In this document: positions 9,285 to 20,081 of the stretch, in pieces
Position numbering within the stretch: the stretch's first letter is position 1
How the letters are laid out: every line of letters begins with the position of its first letter
Assembly: GCF_036226465.1 (NCBI RefSeq)
Contig: NZ_CP108476.1
Location: 7,254,001-7,318,000, forward strand
Reading direction: 5' to 3'
Length of the DNA: 64,000 nt
From: Kitasatospora sp. NBC_01250
GTDB lineage: Bacteria; Actinomycetota; Actinomycetes; Streptomycetales; Streptomycetaceae
Notes under the pieces: model-generated
Told to the model about the DNA's origin: nothing
Database searches by the model: none
What the model saw: only the letters and a program-made list of their open reading frames with translations
Made by a program: the position numbers and the translations under genes

Positions 9285-9380
9285 ATGCTCAAGAAGCTGT
9301 TCGCCTGGCTCGTCCCCCCAAGAGGCGAGCGTTCGGTCCGACCGGACCAGCTCCCCGCTCTCTGGCGCCCGGCCCGCTAG
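9285..9380 (+). CDS. 31-residue basic small protein
   Basis: ATG 9285 to TAG 9378-9380 encodes a peptide starting MLKKLFAWLVPPRGERSVRP and ending LWRPAR. It is preceded by a near-perfect Shine-Dalgarno, AAAGGAGGT (9272-9280), 4 nt from the start, and followed 20 bp later by a strong terminator hairpin (9401-9427). The N-terminal 11 residues are amphipathic/hydrophobic, the rest is Arg/Pro-rich. A perfect ribosome site plus a dedicated terminator argues for real translation. I do not recognise the family. It could be a free-standing membrane-active microprotein or a leader peptide of unknown target. Confidence 0.5.
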   Translation: MLKKLFAWLVPPRGERSVRPDQLPALWRPAR

Positions 9381-9400
9381 GCCGGCCGCCGTTCGCCACA

Positions 9401-9427
9401 GCCCCGGCCACCACAAGAGGCCGGGGC
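9401..9427 (+). terminator. Terminator after the 31-residue gene
   Basis: A perfect 9-bp stem GCCCCGGCC / GGCCGGGGC with a 9-nt loop. It separates the small gene from the threonine leader transcript. Confidence 0.65.
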
Positions 9428-9478
9428 CGTGGCGTTTCCCGGGGCGTTTATCCGATGTCCGGCCGAGGGGGCCGCTGT

Positions 9479-9484
9479 TACGCT
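9479..9484 (+). promoter_or_regulatory. Candidate -10 box of the thr leader transcript
   Basis: TACGCT resembles the Streptomyces sigma-HrdB -10 hexamer. The leader ATG (9492) falls 7-8 nt downstream, where transcription would begin, so the leader peptide would be read from a leaderless mRNA. The -35 candidate around 9455-9461 is weak. Confidence 0.4.
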
Positions 9485-9491
9485 GGCAGAC

Positions 9492-9551
9492 ATGAACTTC
9501 CCGAAGCACGCAGTCGCGACGACGACGCCGGAGACCGTCCCGGTGCGCTGA
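9492..9551 (+). CDS. Threonine-rich leader peptide (attenuation control)
   Basis: A 19-codon frame encodes MNFPKHAVATTTPETVPVR. Four of 19 residues are threonine, including three consecutive ACG codons at 9519-9527 and ACC at 9534-9536. The stop lies 21 nt before a GC-rich terminator-like hairpin (9573-9596), and the next gene is a threonyl-tRNA synthetase homologue. This is the classical layout of ribosome-mediated attenuation: stalling at threonine codons when charged tRNA-Thr is scarce would change folding downstream. No Shine-Dalgarno is visible, in line with a leaderless transcript. The link to threonine is inference from content and position. Confidence 0.6.
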   Translation: MNFPKHAVATTTPETVPVR

Positions 9552-9572
9552 CAGCTGCTTCACGTCGACCAG

Positions 9573-9596
9573 GCCCCGGGGCGAGTGCCCCGGGGC
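9573..9596 (+). promoter_or_regulatory. Attenuator hairpin before the ThrRS-like gene
   Basis: A perfect 9-bp stem GCCCCGGGG / CCCCGGGGC with loop CGAGTG. It lies between the threonine leader peptide stop (9551) and the synthetase start (9640), as expected for a transcription attenuator. Confidence 0.6.
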
Positions 9597-9605
9597 TTCG
9601 CCATG

Positions 9606-9640
9606 TGGGTACTCGCTCCGCACCATCCGAGGAGTACCCA
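9606..9640 (+). promoter_or_regulatory. Hairpin overlapping the ThrRS-like ribosome site
   Basis: TGGGTACTC (9606-9614) is perfectly complementary to GAGTACCCA (9632-9640). The 3' arm covers part of the GAGGAG ribosome site (9629-9634) and the A of the ATG, so folding would hide the start site. Confidence 0.45.
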
Positions 9641-10884
9641 TGCCCGACCAATCCGCCCAACCCGCCCCCGACCACCGCAGGCTGGGCCGCGCGCTCGACC
9701 TCTTCGACACCGACCCGCTGATCGGCGCCGGCCTGCCGTACTGGCTGCCGGCCGGCGCTGCGGTGCGGCACGCGGTGGAGGAGTACGTCCGCGAGGTGGA
9801 GCGCCGGGCCGGCTACCGGCACGTCTGCTCGCCGGTGCTGGGCAAACGCGAGCTGTACGAGATCTCGGGGCACTGGGCGCACTACCGCGAGGACATGTTC
9901 CCGCCGATGGACCTGGGCGGCGAGCAGCTGGTGCTGCGGCCCAGCCTCTGCCCGCACCACGCGGTGATCTTCCGCTCCCGGGCCCGCAGTTACCGCGAAC
10001 TGCCGCTGCGGATGGCCGAGCTGGGCGGGATGTACCGCGCCGAGCGCTCCGGGGTGCTGGGTGGGCTGACCAGGGTCCGCTCGATCCAGCTCAACGACGC
10101 GCACATCTTCTGCACCCTGGACCAGGTGGCCCAGGAGGTGCGTGCCGCCCTGGAGTTGATCCGCGAGGCCTACCGGGTGCTGGGCATCGAGGCCGCCCGC
10201 TACCGGCTCTCGCTGCCCGGCGAGGGCGGCAAGTACGTTGACGATCCGGCGATGTGGCGCCGGGCCGGGGAACTGCTGGGCGGCGTGCTCGCGGCGGCCG
10301 GGATCGACTACGAGAGCGTGGCGGGCGAGGCGGCCTTCTACGGCCCCAAGATCGATGTGCAGGTCGCCGACGGCGCCGGGCGCGAGGCCACCCTGTCCAC
10401 CATCCAGGTCGACTTCCACCAGCCCGAGCGGTTCGACCTGCGCTACGTCGGCCCGGACGGCGCCCGCCACCGCCCGGTGATGGTGCACCGCGCGGTGATC
10501 GGCAGCGTGGAGCGGGTGGTGGCCCAGCTGATCGAGCGGCACGCGGGCGCCTTCCCCGGCTGGCTGGCGCCGGTGCAGCTGGTCGCGCTGCCGGTGGGCG
10601 ACGCCGAGGTGCCGGCCGCCGCCGCGCTCGTCGAGCGGTGCGTGGCCGAGGGGCTGCGGGCGGAGCTGGTGCTGCCCGAGGAGGGCGGCCTGGGGGCGCG
10701 GATCCGCACCGCGCGGCTGGTGCCGTACCAGGCGGTGATCGGCCCCCGGGAGGCGGCCGGGGAGGCGGTGGCGCTGCGGTTGCGCGACGGCCGGCGGCTC
10801 GAACCGCTGCCGGTCGCCGAGGCGGTGGCCCGCATCCGGGCCCAGCTCGCCGCCCGCCGCGCCGAGCTGTGGGCCGCCTCCTGA
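9640..10884 (+). CDS. Threonyl-tRNA synthetase-like protein without TGS/editing domains
   Basis: 414 residues. The class II catalytic core begins at once with DHRRLGRALDLFDTDPLIGA, so the TGS and N2 editing domains of full-length ThrRS (about 640-690 residues) are absent. Catalytic features are kept: LRPSLCPHH with zinc ligand C104, motif 2 around TRVRSIQLNDAHIFC with H155, VMVHRAVIGSVER (H283, motif 3), and an anticodon-binding C-terminal domain. It should charge tRNA-Thr with threonine but cannot clear Ser-tRNA-Thr in cis. It is probably a second copy, induced on threonine shortage through the upstream leader peptide and hairpins, or a resistance version against a ThrRS inhibitor. The main thrS is not in the window. 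It converges on icd. Confidence 0.85.
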   Translation: MPDQSAQPAPDHRRLGRALDLFDTDPLIGAGLPYWLPAGAAVRHAVEEYVREVERRAGYRHVCSPVLGKRELYEISGHWAHYREDMFPPMDLGGEQLVLRPSLCPHHAVIFRSRARSYRELPLRMAELGGMYRAERSGVLGGLTRVRSIQLNDAHIFCTLDQVAQEVRAALELIREAYRVLGIEAARYRLSLPGEGGKYVDDPAMWRRAGELLGGVLAAAGIDYESVAGEAAFYGPKIDVQVADGAGREATLSTIQVDFHQPERFDLRYVGPDGARHRPVMVHRAVIGSVERVVAQLIERHAGAFPGWLAPVQLVALPVGDAEVPAAAALVERCVAEGLRAELVLPEEGGLGARIRTARLVPYQAVIGPREAAGEAVALRLRDGRRLEPLPVAEAVARIRAQLAARRAELWAAS

Positions 10885-10902
10885 CGCGGCACGGCACGGC
10901 AA

Positions 10903-10936
10903 GGCCCCCGGGTCCGCAGCAGCGGACCCGGGGGCC
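10903..10936. terminator. Bidirectional terminator between ThrRS-like gene and icd
   Basis: A perfect 15-bp stem (arms 10903-10917 and 10922-10936) with a 4-nt loop, placed between two convergent stops. Confidence 0.85.
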
Positions 10937-10955
10937 GAGGAGGAGGGTGACCGGA

Positions 10956-13175
<2,220 letters not shown>

Positions 13176-13201
13176 CAGTGCTCCGCTTCACGGCTACAAC
13201 G

Positions 13202-13215
13202 TCTTGATATCAAGA
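13202..13215. promoter_or_regulatory. 14-bp palindrome upstream of icd
   Basis: TCTTGATATCAAGA is a perfect inverted repeat, 27-40 bp upstream of the icd ATG on the minus strand. AT-rich palindromes like this are typical operators of MarR-like or similar dimeric repressors. The regulator is unknown. Confidence 0.45.
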
Positions 13216-13257
13216 TATCCCGTGACGGACCCCTGTCGACACCAACCCCACCCCGGT

Positions 13258-13296
13258 GGACGTCCTGATTTGCCTTCTAGACTTACTAGGACGTCC
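13258..13296. promoter_or_regulatory. Twin GGACGTCC palindromes upstream of mmsA
   Basis: Perfect 8-bp palindromes at 13258-13265 and 13289-13296, spaced 31 bp, close to three helical turns, so both face the same side of the DNA. A plausible operator pair for the valine catabolic operon. Confidence 0.4.
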
Positions 13297-13471
13297 AACT
13301 ATATGGTCGGTTCGCAGGTCCGCGGTGTCGGGAAGTCGGGCAGATCCGGCACGGTCCCGCCGCCGTGTCGCTTCATGAGGACGGCACCGGCAGCACCGCG
13401 CCACCAGCGCATTCGGCCGGGGCGCGCAGCGCCCGTCCTCCTCTCACCACCCCACGAGAGAGCAGGAACCG

Positions 13472-14971
<1,500 letters not shown>

Positions 14972-14976
14972 GCGCC

Positions 14977-16116
14977 GTGCACGACCTGAGCGAGGACCAG
15001 CTCGCCATCGCGGAGACCACGCGGGAGTTCGCCCGCGAGCACCTGGCTCCGCACGCGGTGGAGTGGGACCAGAAGAAGCACTTCCCGGTGGACGTGCTGC
15101 GCAAGGCGGCGGGCCTGGGCCTGGGCGGGGTGTACGTCGGCGAGAAGTTCGGCGGCTCCGCGCTCACCCGGCAGGACGGGGTGCTGATCTTCGAGGCGCT
15201 CTCCACCGGCTGCCCCTCGATCGCCGCCTACCTCTCGATCCACAACATGGTCGCCTGGATGGTCGACCAGTACGGCAGCGAGCAGCAGCGCGAGCGGTGG
15301 CTGCCCGGGCTCTGCTCGATGGAGCACCTGGCCAGCTACTGCCTCACCGAGCCCGGCGCCGGCTCGGACGCCGCCGCGCTGAGCACCCGCGCGGTGCGCG
15401 ACGGCGACGGCTGGGTGCTGGACGGCGTCAAGCAGTTCATCTCCGGCGCCGGCGCCTCGCAGGTGTACGTCGTGATGGCGCGCACCGGCGGGCCCGGCCC
15501 CGGCGGGATCTCCGCGTTCCTGGTGGACCGCGAGGACGCGGGCCTGTCGTTCGGGCCCAACGAGCACAAGATGGGCTGGAACGCCCAGCCCACCCGCCAG
15601 GTCGTCCTGGAGGGCGTCCGGCTGCCCGCCGACCGGCTGCTCGGCGAGGAGGGTGGCGGCTTCCGGATCGCGATGAGCGGGCTCAACGGCGGACGCCTCG
15701 GCATCGCCTCCTGCTCGCTGGGCGGCGCCCAGGAGGCCCTGGAACGGGCCACCCGGTACCTCAAGGACCGCCAGGCCTTCGGGGCACGGCTGCTGGACGC
15801 GCAGGCGCTGCAGTTCCGGCTGGCCGACATGGCCATCGAGCTGGAGGCCGCCCGGGCGCTGCTCTGGCGCGCGGCGGGGGCGCTGGACCACAAGGACCCG
15901 CGCGCACCGCAGCTGTGCGCCATGGCCAAGCGCCATGTCACCGACACCGGCTTCGAGGTGGCCAACGCCGCTCTGCAACTGCACGGCGGATACGGCTACC
16001 TGGCCGAGTACGGTCTGGAGAAGATCGTCCGCGACCTGCGGGTGCATCAGATCCTGGAAGGGACCAACGAGATCATGCGTGTCATCGTGGCCCGCGGCCT
16101 GATCGGGGCCGCCTGA
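14977..16116 (+). CDS. Acyl-CoA dehydrogenase (probable isobutyryl-CoA dehydrogenase)
   Basis: 379 residues from GTG 14977, 5 bp after mmsA. Typical flavin-dependent acyl-CoA dehydrogenase: an N-terminal helical domain, a CLTEPGAGSDAAAL middle block, and a C-terminal helical domain with QLHGGYGYLAEYGLEKIVRD and ILEGTNEIMR, where E361 is the expected catalytic base. Position between mmsA and a 3-hydroxyisobutyryl-CoA hydrolase-like gene points to isobutyryl-CoA as substrate, oxidised to methacrylyl-CoA. General branched-chain acyl-CoA activity cannot be excluded from sequence alone. Confidence 0.9.
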   Translation: MHDLSEDQLAIAETTREFAREHLAPHAVEWDQKKHFPVDVLRKAAGLGLGGVYVGEKFGGSALTRQDGVLIFEALSTGCPSIAAYLSIHNMVAWMVDQYGSEQQRERWLPGLCSMEHLASYCLTEPGAGSDAAALSTRAVRDGDGWVLDGVKQFISGAGASQVYVVMARTGGPGPGGISAFLVDREDAGLSFGPNEHKMGWNAQPTRQVVLEGVRLPADRLLGEEGGGFRIAMSGLNGGRLGIASCSLGGAQEALERATRYLKDRQAFGARLLDAQALQFRLADMAIELEAARALLWRAAGALDHKDPRAPQLCAMAKRHVTDTGFEVANAALQLHGGYGYLAEYGLEKIVRDLRVHQILEGTNEIMRVIVARGLIGAA

Positions 16117-17219
16117 TGAGCCAGTCCGACCTGAACGCGAACGTGGCGGCCGTCTCGGACGAGGAGCAGGAGGTCCTGCTACGCCGCGAGGGGCGCCTGG
16201 GCCACATCGTCCTCAACCGGCCCAGGGCGCTCAACGCCCTCACCCATGACATGGTGCGGCGGATCGCCGGGGCACTGGACGCCTGGGAGCTCGACGACCG
16301 GGTGTCCGCGGTGCTGATCACCGGGGCGGGCGAGCGCGGGCTGTGCGCCGGCGGCGACATCCGTGCCATCCGGCAGGCCGCGGTGAGCGGCGAGCCGCAG
16401 CTGGCCGAGGACTTCTGGCGCGACGAGTACCACCTCAACGCCCGGATCGCCCGCTACCCCAAGCCGTACGTCGCCGTGATGGACGGCATCGTGATGGGCG
16501 GCGGGGTCGGGGTCTCCGCGCACGGCAGCGTGCGCATCGTCACCGAGCGGACCAAGGTGGCGATGCCGGAGACCGGGATCGGCTTCGTGCCGGACGTCGG
16601 CGGGATCTACCTGCTGTCCCGCTCCCGCGGCGAGCTCGGCACCCACATCGCCCTCACCGCGGGCACGGTGGGCGCCGGTGACGCGCTGCTGTGCGGGCTG
16701 GCCGACCACTACCTGCCCGCCGAGCGGCTGCCGCTGCTGATCGCCGACCTGGCCGAGCTGCCGGTACCGCAGGCGCTGGCCAAGCACACCGGCACCGCGC
16801 CGCAGGGCGTGCTCGCCGAGCAGCTCGACTGGATCGACGCGTGCTACGCCGCCGACACCGTCGAGGAGATCCTGCGGCGGCTGGCCGCCGACGGCCGCCA
16901 GGCGGCCAAGGAGGCCGCCGAGCAGATCGCCGCCAAGTCGCCGACCGCCGTCAAGGCCACGCTGGCGGCGCTGCGCCGGGCCCGCTCGCTGGACACCCTG
17001 GAGGAGGTGCTGGACCAGGAGTTCCGCACCTCCTGCGCCGCGCTGGCCGGGCCCGACCTGGCCGAGGGCATCCGGGCCCAGGTGATCGACAAGGACCGCA
17101 ACCCCCGCTGGGACCCGCCGACCCTGGCGGACGTCACCGACGAGGCCGTGGCGCGCTTCTTCGCCCCGCTCGGCGAGCGCGAGCTCGGCCTTGCCACCAC
17201 TACACCCCAGGAGCGCTGA
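16116..17219 (+). CDS. 3-hydroxyisobutyryl-CoA hydrolase (crotonase fold)
   Basis: 367 residues from ATG 16116, which overlaps the previous TGA by one base. Crotonase superfamily with an oxyanion block AGERGLCAGGDIRAI and a PETGIGFVPDVGGIYLLSR segment. The latter pattern (PETxIGxxPDVGG) and the length of about 350-370 residues mark the HIBYL-CoA hydrolase branch rather than simple enoyl-CoA hydratases of about 260 residues. It would release 3-hydroxyisobutyrate, the substrate of the next gene mmsB. Annotated in many genomes only as 'enoyl-CoA hydratase/isomerase'. Confidence 0.88.
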   Translation: MSQSDLNANVAAVSDEEQEVLLRREGRLGHIVLNRPRALNALTHDMVRRIAGALDAWELDDRVSAVLITGAGERGLCAGGDIRAIRQAAVSGEPQLAEDFWRDEYHLNARIARYPKPYVAVMDGIVMGGGVGVSAHGSVRIVTERTKVAMPETGIGFVPDVGGIYLLSRSRGELGTHIALTAGTVGAGDALLCGLADHYLPAERLPLLIADLAELPVPQALAKHTGTAPQGVLAEQLDWIDACYAADTVEEILRRLAADGRQAAKEAAEQIAAKSPTAVKATLAALRRARSLDTLEEVLDQEFRTSCAALAGPDLAEGIRAQVIDKDRNPRWDPPTLADVTDEAVARFFAPLGERELGLATTTPQER

Positions 17220-18109
17220 TGACCCTCGCGATCGGATTCGTCGGGCTGGGCAACATGGGTGGGCCGATGGCCGCCAACCTGATCAAGGCCGGACACCGGG
17301 TGACCGGTTTCGACCTGGCTCCGCAGGCGCTGGAGGCGGCGGCCGCCGCCGGGGTGCTGACGGCGGCCTCGGCCGCCGAGGCGGTGGCCGAGGCCGACCT
17401 GGTGATCACCATGCTGCCGGCCGGCCGGCACGTGCTGGCCGCCTACGACGGCGGCCTGCTGGCCGCGGCCCGCCCCGGCACCCTCTTCGTGGACTGCTCC
17501 ACCATCGACGTCGCCGACGCCCGGGCCGCGAACGCCCTGGCGGTGGCGGCCGGCCACCGCGCGGTGGACGCGCCGGTCTCCGGCGGCGTGGTCGGCGCCA
17601 CCGGTGCCACGCTGACCTTCATGGTCGGCGCGGGCGAGGACGACTTCGCCACCGTGCAGCCGGTGCTGGCGGCGATGGGCCGCAAGGTGGTCCACTGCGG
17701 TCCGGCCGGCTCCGGGCAGGCCGCGAAGATCTGCAACAACATGATCCTCGGCATCTCGATGATCGCGGTCAGCGAGGCCTTCGTGCTGGGCGAGAGCCTG
17801 GGCCTGAGCAACCAGGCGCTGTTCGACGTGGCCTCCACCGCCTCCGGCCAGTGCTGGGCACTGACCACCAACTGCCCGGTCCCCGGCCCGGTCCCGGCCA
17901 GCCCGGCCAACCGCGACTACGCGGCGGGCTTCGCCGCCGCGCTGATGGCCAAGGACCTGGGGCTGGCCGCCAACGCCGCCCGGGCCGGCGGCGTGCCGGC
18001 CGAACTCGGCCTGAAGGCCGCCGAGCTGTTCGCCCAGTTCGCCGAGGGCCAGGGCGCCGCCCTGGACTTCTCGGCGATCGTCACCACCCTTCGGAAGGAC
18101 GGTCAGTGA
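17219..18109 (+). CDS. mmsB: 3-hydroxyisobutyrate dehydrogenase
   Basis: 296 residues, starting at ATG 17219 with a one-base overlap of the preceding TGA. An N-terminal Rossmann fold begins GFVGLGNMGGPMAANLIKAG, the classic beta-hydroxyacid dehydrogenase signature. The VDAPVSGGVVGA substrate loop and the catalytic lysine K170 in GSGQAAKICNNM follow. It oxidises 3-hydroxyisobutyrate to methylmalonate semialdehyde with NAD+, giving the substrate of MmsA at the head of the operon. Length and motifs are standard. Confidence 0.94.
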   Translation: MTLAIGFVGLGNMGGPMAANLIKAGHRVTGFDLAPQALEAAAAAGVLTAASAAEAVAEADLVITMLPAGRHVLAAYDGGLLAAARPGTLFVDCSTIDVADARAANALAVAAGHRAVDAPVSGGVVGATGATLTFMVGAGEDDFATVQPVLAAMGRKVVHCGPAGSGQAAKICNNMILGISMIAVSEAFVLGESLGLSNQALFDVASTASGQCWALTTNCPVPGPVPASPANRDYAAGFAAALMAKDLGLAANAARAGGVPAELGLKAAELFAQFAEGQGAALDFSAIVTTLRKDGQ

Positions 18110-18882
18110 CCGAGTACGAGACCATCCTGGTCGAGCGCAAGGGCCGGGTCGGTCTGATCACGCTCAACCGGCCCAAGGCGCTCAACGCGCTCAACACCCA
18201 GTTGATGAACGAGTTCGTCGCGGCGGCCAAGGAGTTCGACCGCGACCCGGAGATCGGCTGCCTGCTGGTCACCGGCTCGGCCAAGGCCTTCGCGGCCGGC
18301 GCCGACATCAAGGAGATGCAGGCGCTGGAGTTCGCCGAGGCCTACCTGAGCGACTGGTTCACCGCCTGGGACGAGCTGGGCCGGGTGCGCAAGCCGATCG
18401 TCGCGGCGGTGGCCGGCTACGCGCTGGGCGGCGGCTGCGAGCTGGCGATGCTCTGCGACGTCCTGCTCGCCGCGGACACCGCGAAGTTCGGCCAGCCGGA
18501 GATCAAGCTCGGCGTGATCCCGGGCATCGGCGGCTCGCAGCGGCTGACCCGGGCGATCGGCAAGGCCAAGGCGATGGACCTGTGCCTGACCGGGCGGATG
18601 ATGGACGCCGAGGAGGCCGAGCGCTCCGGCCTGGTCTCCCGGGTGGTGCCCGCCGGCGACCTGCTCGGCGAGGCGCTGGCCGTGGCCGAGACGGTGGCCG
18701 GGATGTCGGCGCCGGCCGTGCTGATGCTGAAGGAGAGCGTCAACCGGGCCTTTGAGACCACGCTCGCCGAGGGCGTCCGGTTCGAGCGCCGGCTCTTCCA
18801 CGCCACCTTCGCCACGGCGGACCAGAAGGAGGGGATGGCGGCCTTCGTCGAGAAGCGGCCGGCGTCCTTCACCCACCGCTGA
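18106..18882 (+). CDS. Enoyl-CoA hydratase
   Basis: 258 residues from GTG 18106, overlapping the mmsB stop by 4 bp (GTGA). Crotonase fold with AFAAGADIKEM (oxyanion hole), GYALGGGCELAMLCD with the first catalytic glutamate, and QPEIKLGVIPGIGGSQRL with the second. Both glutamates make it a true hydratase. In this operon it most likely hydrates methacrylyl-CoA to 3-hydroxyisobutyryl-CoA, between the dehydrogenase and hydrolase steps. Short-chain fatty-acid beta-oxidation is the alternative. Last gene of the operon, followed by a very strong terminator. Confidence 0.92.
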   Translation: MTEYETILVERKGRVGLITLNRPKALNALNTQLMNEFVAAAKEFDRDPEIGCLLVTGSAKAFAAGADIKEMQALEFAEAYLSDWFTAWDELGRVRKPIVAAVAGYALGGGCELAMLCDVLLAADTAKFGQPEIKLGVIPGIGGSQRLTRAIGKAKAMDLCLTGRMMDAEEAERSGLVSRVVPAGDLLGEALAVAETVAGMSAPAVLMLKESVNRAFETTLAEGVRFERRLFHATFATADQKEGMAAFVEKRPASFTHR

Positions 18883-18899
18883 TCTCCGGTGCACCCCGT

Positions 18900-18940
18900 G
18901 CGGGTCGGTCGCCCTCCGCTCCGGAGGGCGACCGACCCGC
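18900..18940. terminator. Bidirectional terminator, valine operon / cobF
   Basis: An 18-bp perfect stem (18900-18917 with 18923-18940) and 5-nt loop, between two convergent stops at 18882 and 18956. Confidence 0.88.
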
Positions 18941-18955
18941 TTCGTGGTCCCGCTG

Positions 18956-19714
18956 TCAGTCGGTGCTGCGGCGCAGCAGGTAGCTGTCCATGATCCAGCC
19001 CTTGCGCTGCCGGGCCTCGTCGCGCACCTCGCGGATGCGCTCGGCGGTCTCGGCGAGCGGACCCGCGGCGAGGATCTCGTCGGGCGTGCCCAGGTAGGCG
19101 CCGTAGAAGATCTCCAGGCCCTGCGGATCGATCTCGGTGAACGCGGCCCGTCCGTCCAGCATCACCACCACGTCGTCCACCCCCTCGGGGAACCCCTGGG
19201 CGAGCCGCCGCCCGGTGGTGACCTGCACCGCGCGGCCGACCCGGGTCAGGGTGGTGCGGTGGCGGGCGGCCAGCACCGAGATGCTGCTGATGCCGGGGAT
19301 CACCTCGTAGTCGAAGTCCGCCCCGGCCCGCTCGCGCACCTGCTCGACCACCGCGATCACGCTGTCGTACAGGCTCGGGTCGCCCCAGACCAGGAACGCG
19401 CCGGTCTGCTCCGGGCCCAGGTGCTCGGCCATCAACTCCTCGACCAGGTCGGCCCGGCGCCGGCGCCAGTCGTCCACCGCCTCGGTGTAGGCGGGCGTGC
19501 GGCGGTCGCGCTCGGCGTCCGGCACCTCGACCACCCGGTGGCCGGGCCGCGCGTGGTCGGCGAGCAGCTGGCGCCGCAGCTGGATGAGGTCCTGGCGCTG
19601 CTCGTTCTTGTCCAGGATGAAGAAGACGTCGGTGCGGGCGATGGCCTTGACCGCCTGCAGCGTCAGGTGGTCGGGGTCGCCCGCGCCGATGCCGATGATG
19701 AGGATGTGCCGCAT
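18956..19714 (-). CDS. cobF: Precorrin-6A synthase (deacetylating) CobF
   Basis: 252 residues, SAM-dependent tetrapyrrole methylase fold. The N-terminus ILIIGIGAGDPDHLTLQAV has the glycine-rich motif of the CobF branch, followed by WGDPSLYDS and PGISSISVLAARH. CobF methylates C1 of precorrin-5 and releases the C2 unit in aerobic cobalamin synthesis. No other cob gene is in the window. The ORF starts 43 bp after the zinc-ribbon gene of the chaperone-like operon, so read-through is possible, but a functional link is not evident. Cobalamin is the cofactor of the nearby mutase. Confidence 0.88.
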   Translation of the reverse strand: MRHILIIGIGAGDPDHLTLQAVKAIARTDVFFILDKNEQRQDLIQLRRQLLADHARPGHRVVEVPDAERDRRTPAYTEAVDDWRRRRADLVEELMAEHLGPEQTGAFLVWGDPSLYDSVIAVVEQVRERAGADFDYEVIPGISSISVLAARHRTTLTRVGRAVQVTTGRRLAQGFPEGVDDVVVMLDGRAAFTEIDPQGLEIFYGAYLGTPDEILAAGPLAETAERIREVRDEARQRKGWIMDSYLLRRSTD

Positions 19715-19757
19715 ACCGGTGATTGTGCCCGTCAGGCCGCCGGGCGCCGACGGCGGG

Positions 19758-20081
19758 TCACCGGTCGGCCGCTTCGGTGCGGGCGGCCGGCGCGACGCGG
19801 GCGCCGGTCAGGTCGGCGAGCAGGGTCAGCGCCGGGCGCAGGTCCGGCTCGGTGGTCAGGGCGCGGCGGAGCAGGACCTGCGCCGCCGGGGCGTCACCGC
19901 CGCGCAGCTGCGCGAGGGCCTCGTTGTAGTCGATCCGGCCGGCGTAGCGCAGCCGGACCAGCACGGCCAGGTCCTCGCGGCAGGACGGGCAGCGCAGGCT
20001 CTCCTGGTCCGCCGGCACCGCGCACTGCGGGCAGGGCACCTCGATGGGCGGCAGGTCCGGCGGGTTGGCGGCGGTGCTCAT
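19758..20081 (-). CDS. Small zinc-ribbon protein, end of the Hsp70 operon
   Basis: 107 residues. The ATG at 20081 overlaps the Hsp70 stop (ATGA), so the two are coupled. One zinc ribbon is visible, C17-P-Q-C20 and C31-P-S-C34. A helical C-terminal part (residues about 38-95: DLAVLVRLRYAGRIDYNEAL and LRRALTTEPDLRPALTLLAD) reads like one or two TPR-like helical hairpins. I know no named family. Sharing of both zinc ribbon and TPR character with its operon partners suggests an accessory subunit of the same complex; that is inference. Confidence 0.75.
   Translation of the reverse strand: MSTAANPPDLPPIEVPCPQCAVPADQESLRCPSCREDLAVLVRLRYAGRIDYNEALAQLRGGDAPAAQVLLRRALTTEPDLRPALTLLADLTGARVAPAARTEAADR

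Larger units (their letters stand above)
13176..13471. other. Divergent promoter region icd / mmsA
   Basis: 296 bp without a gene. It holds a palindrome close to icd and two copies of GGACGTCC in its centre, listed separately. An AT-richer stretch (about 13268-13312) probably belongs to the mmsA promoter, but I cannot fix its -10/-35. Confidence 0.5.
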
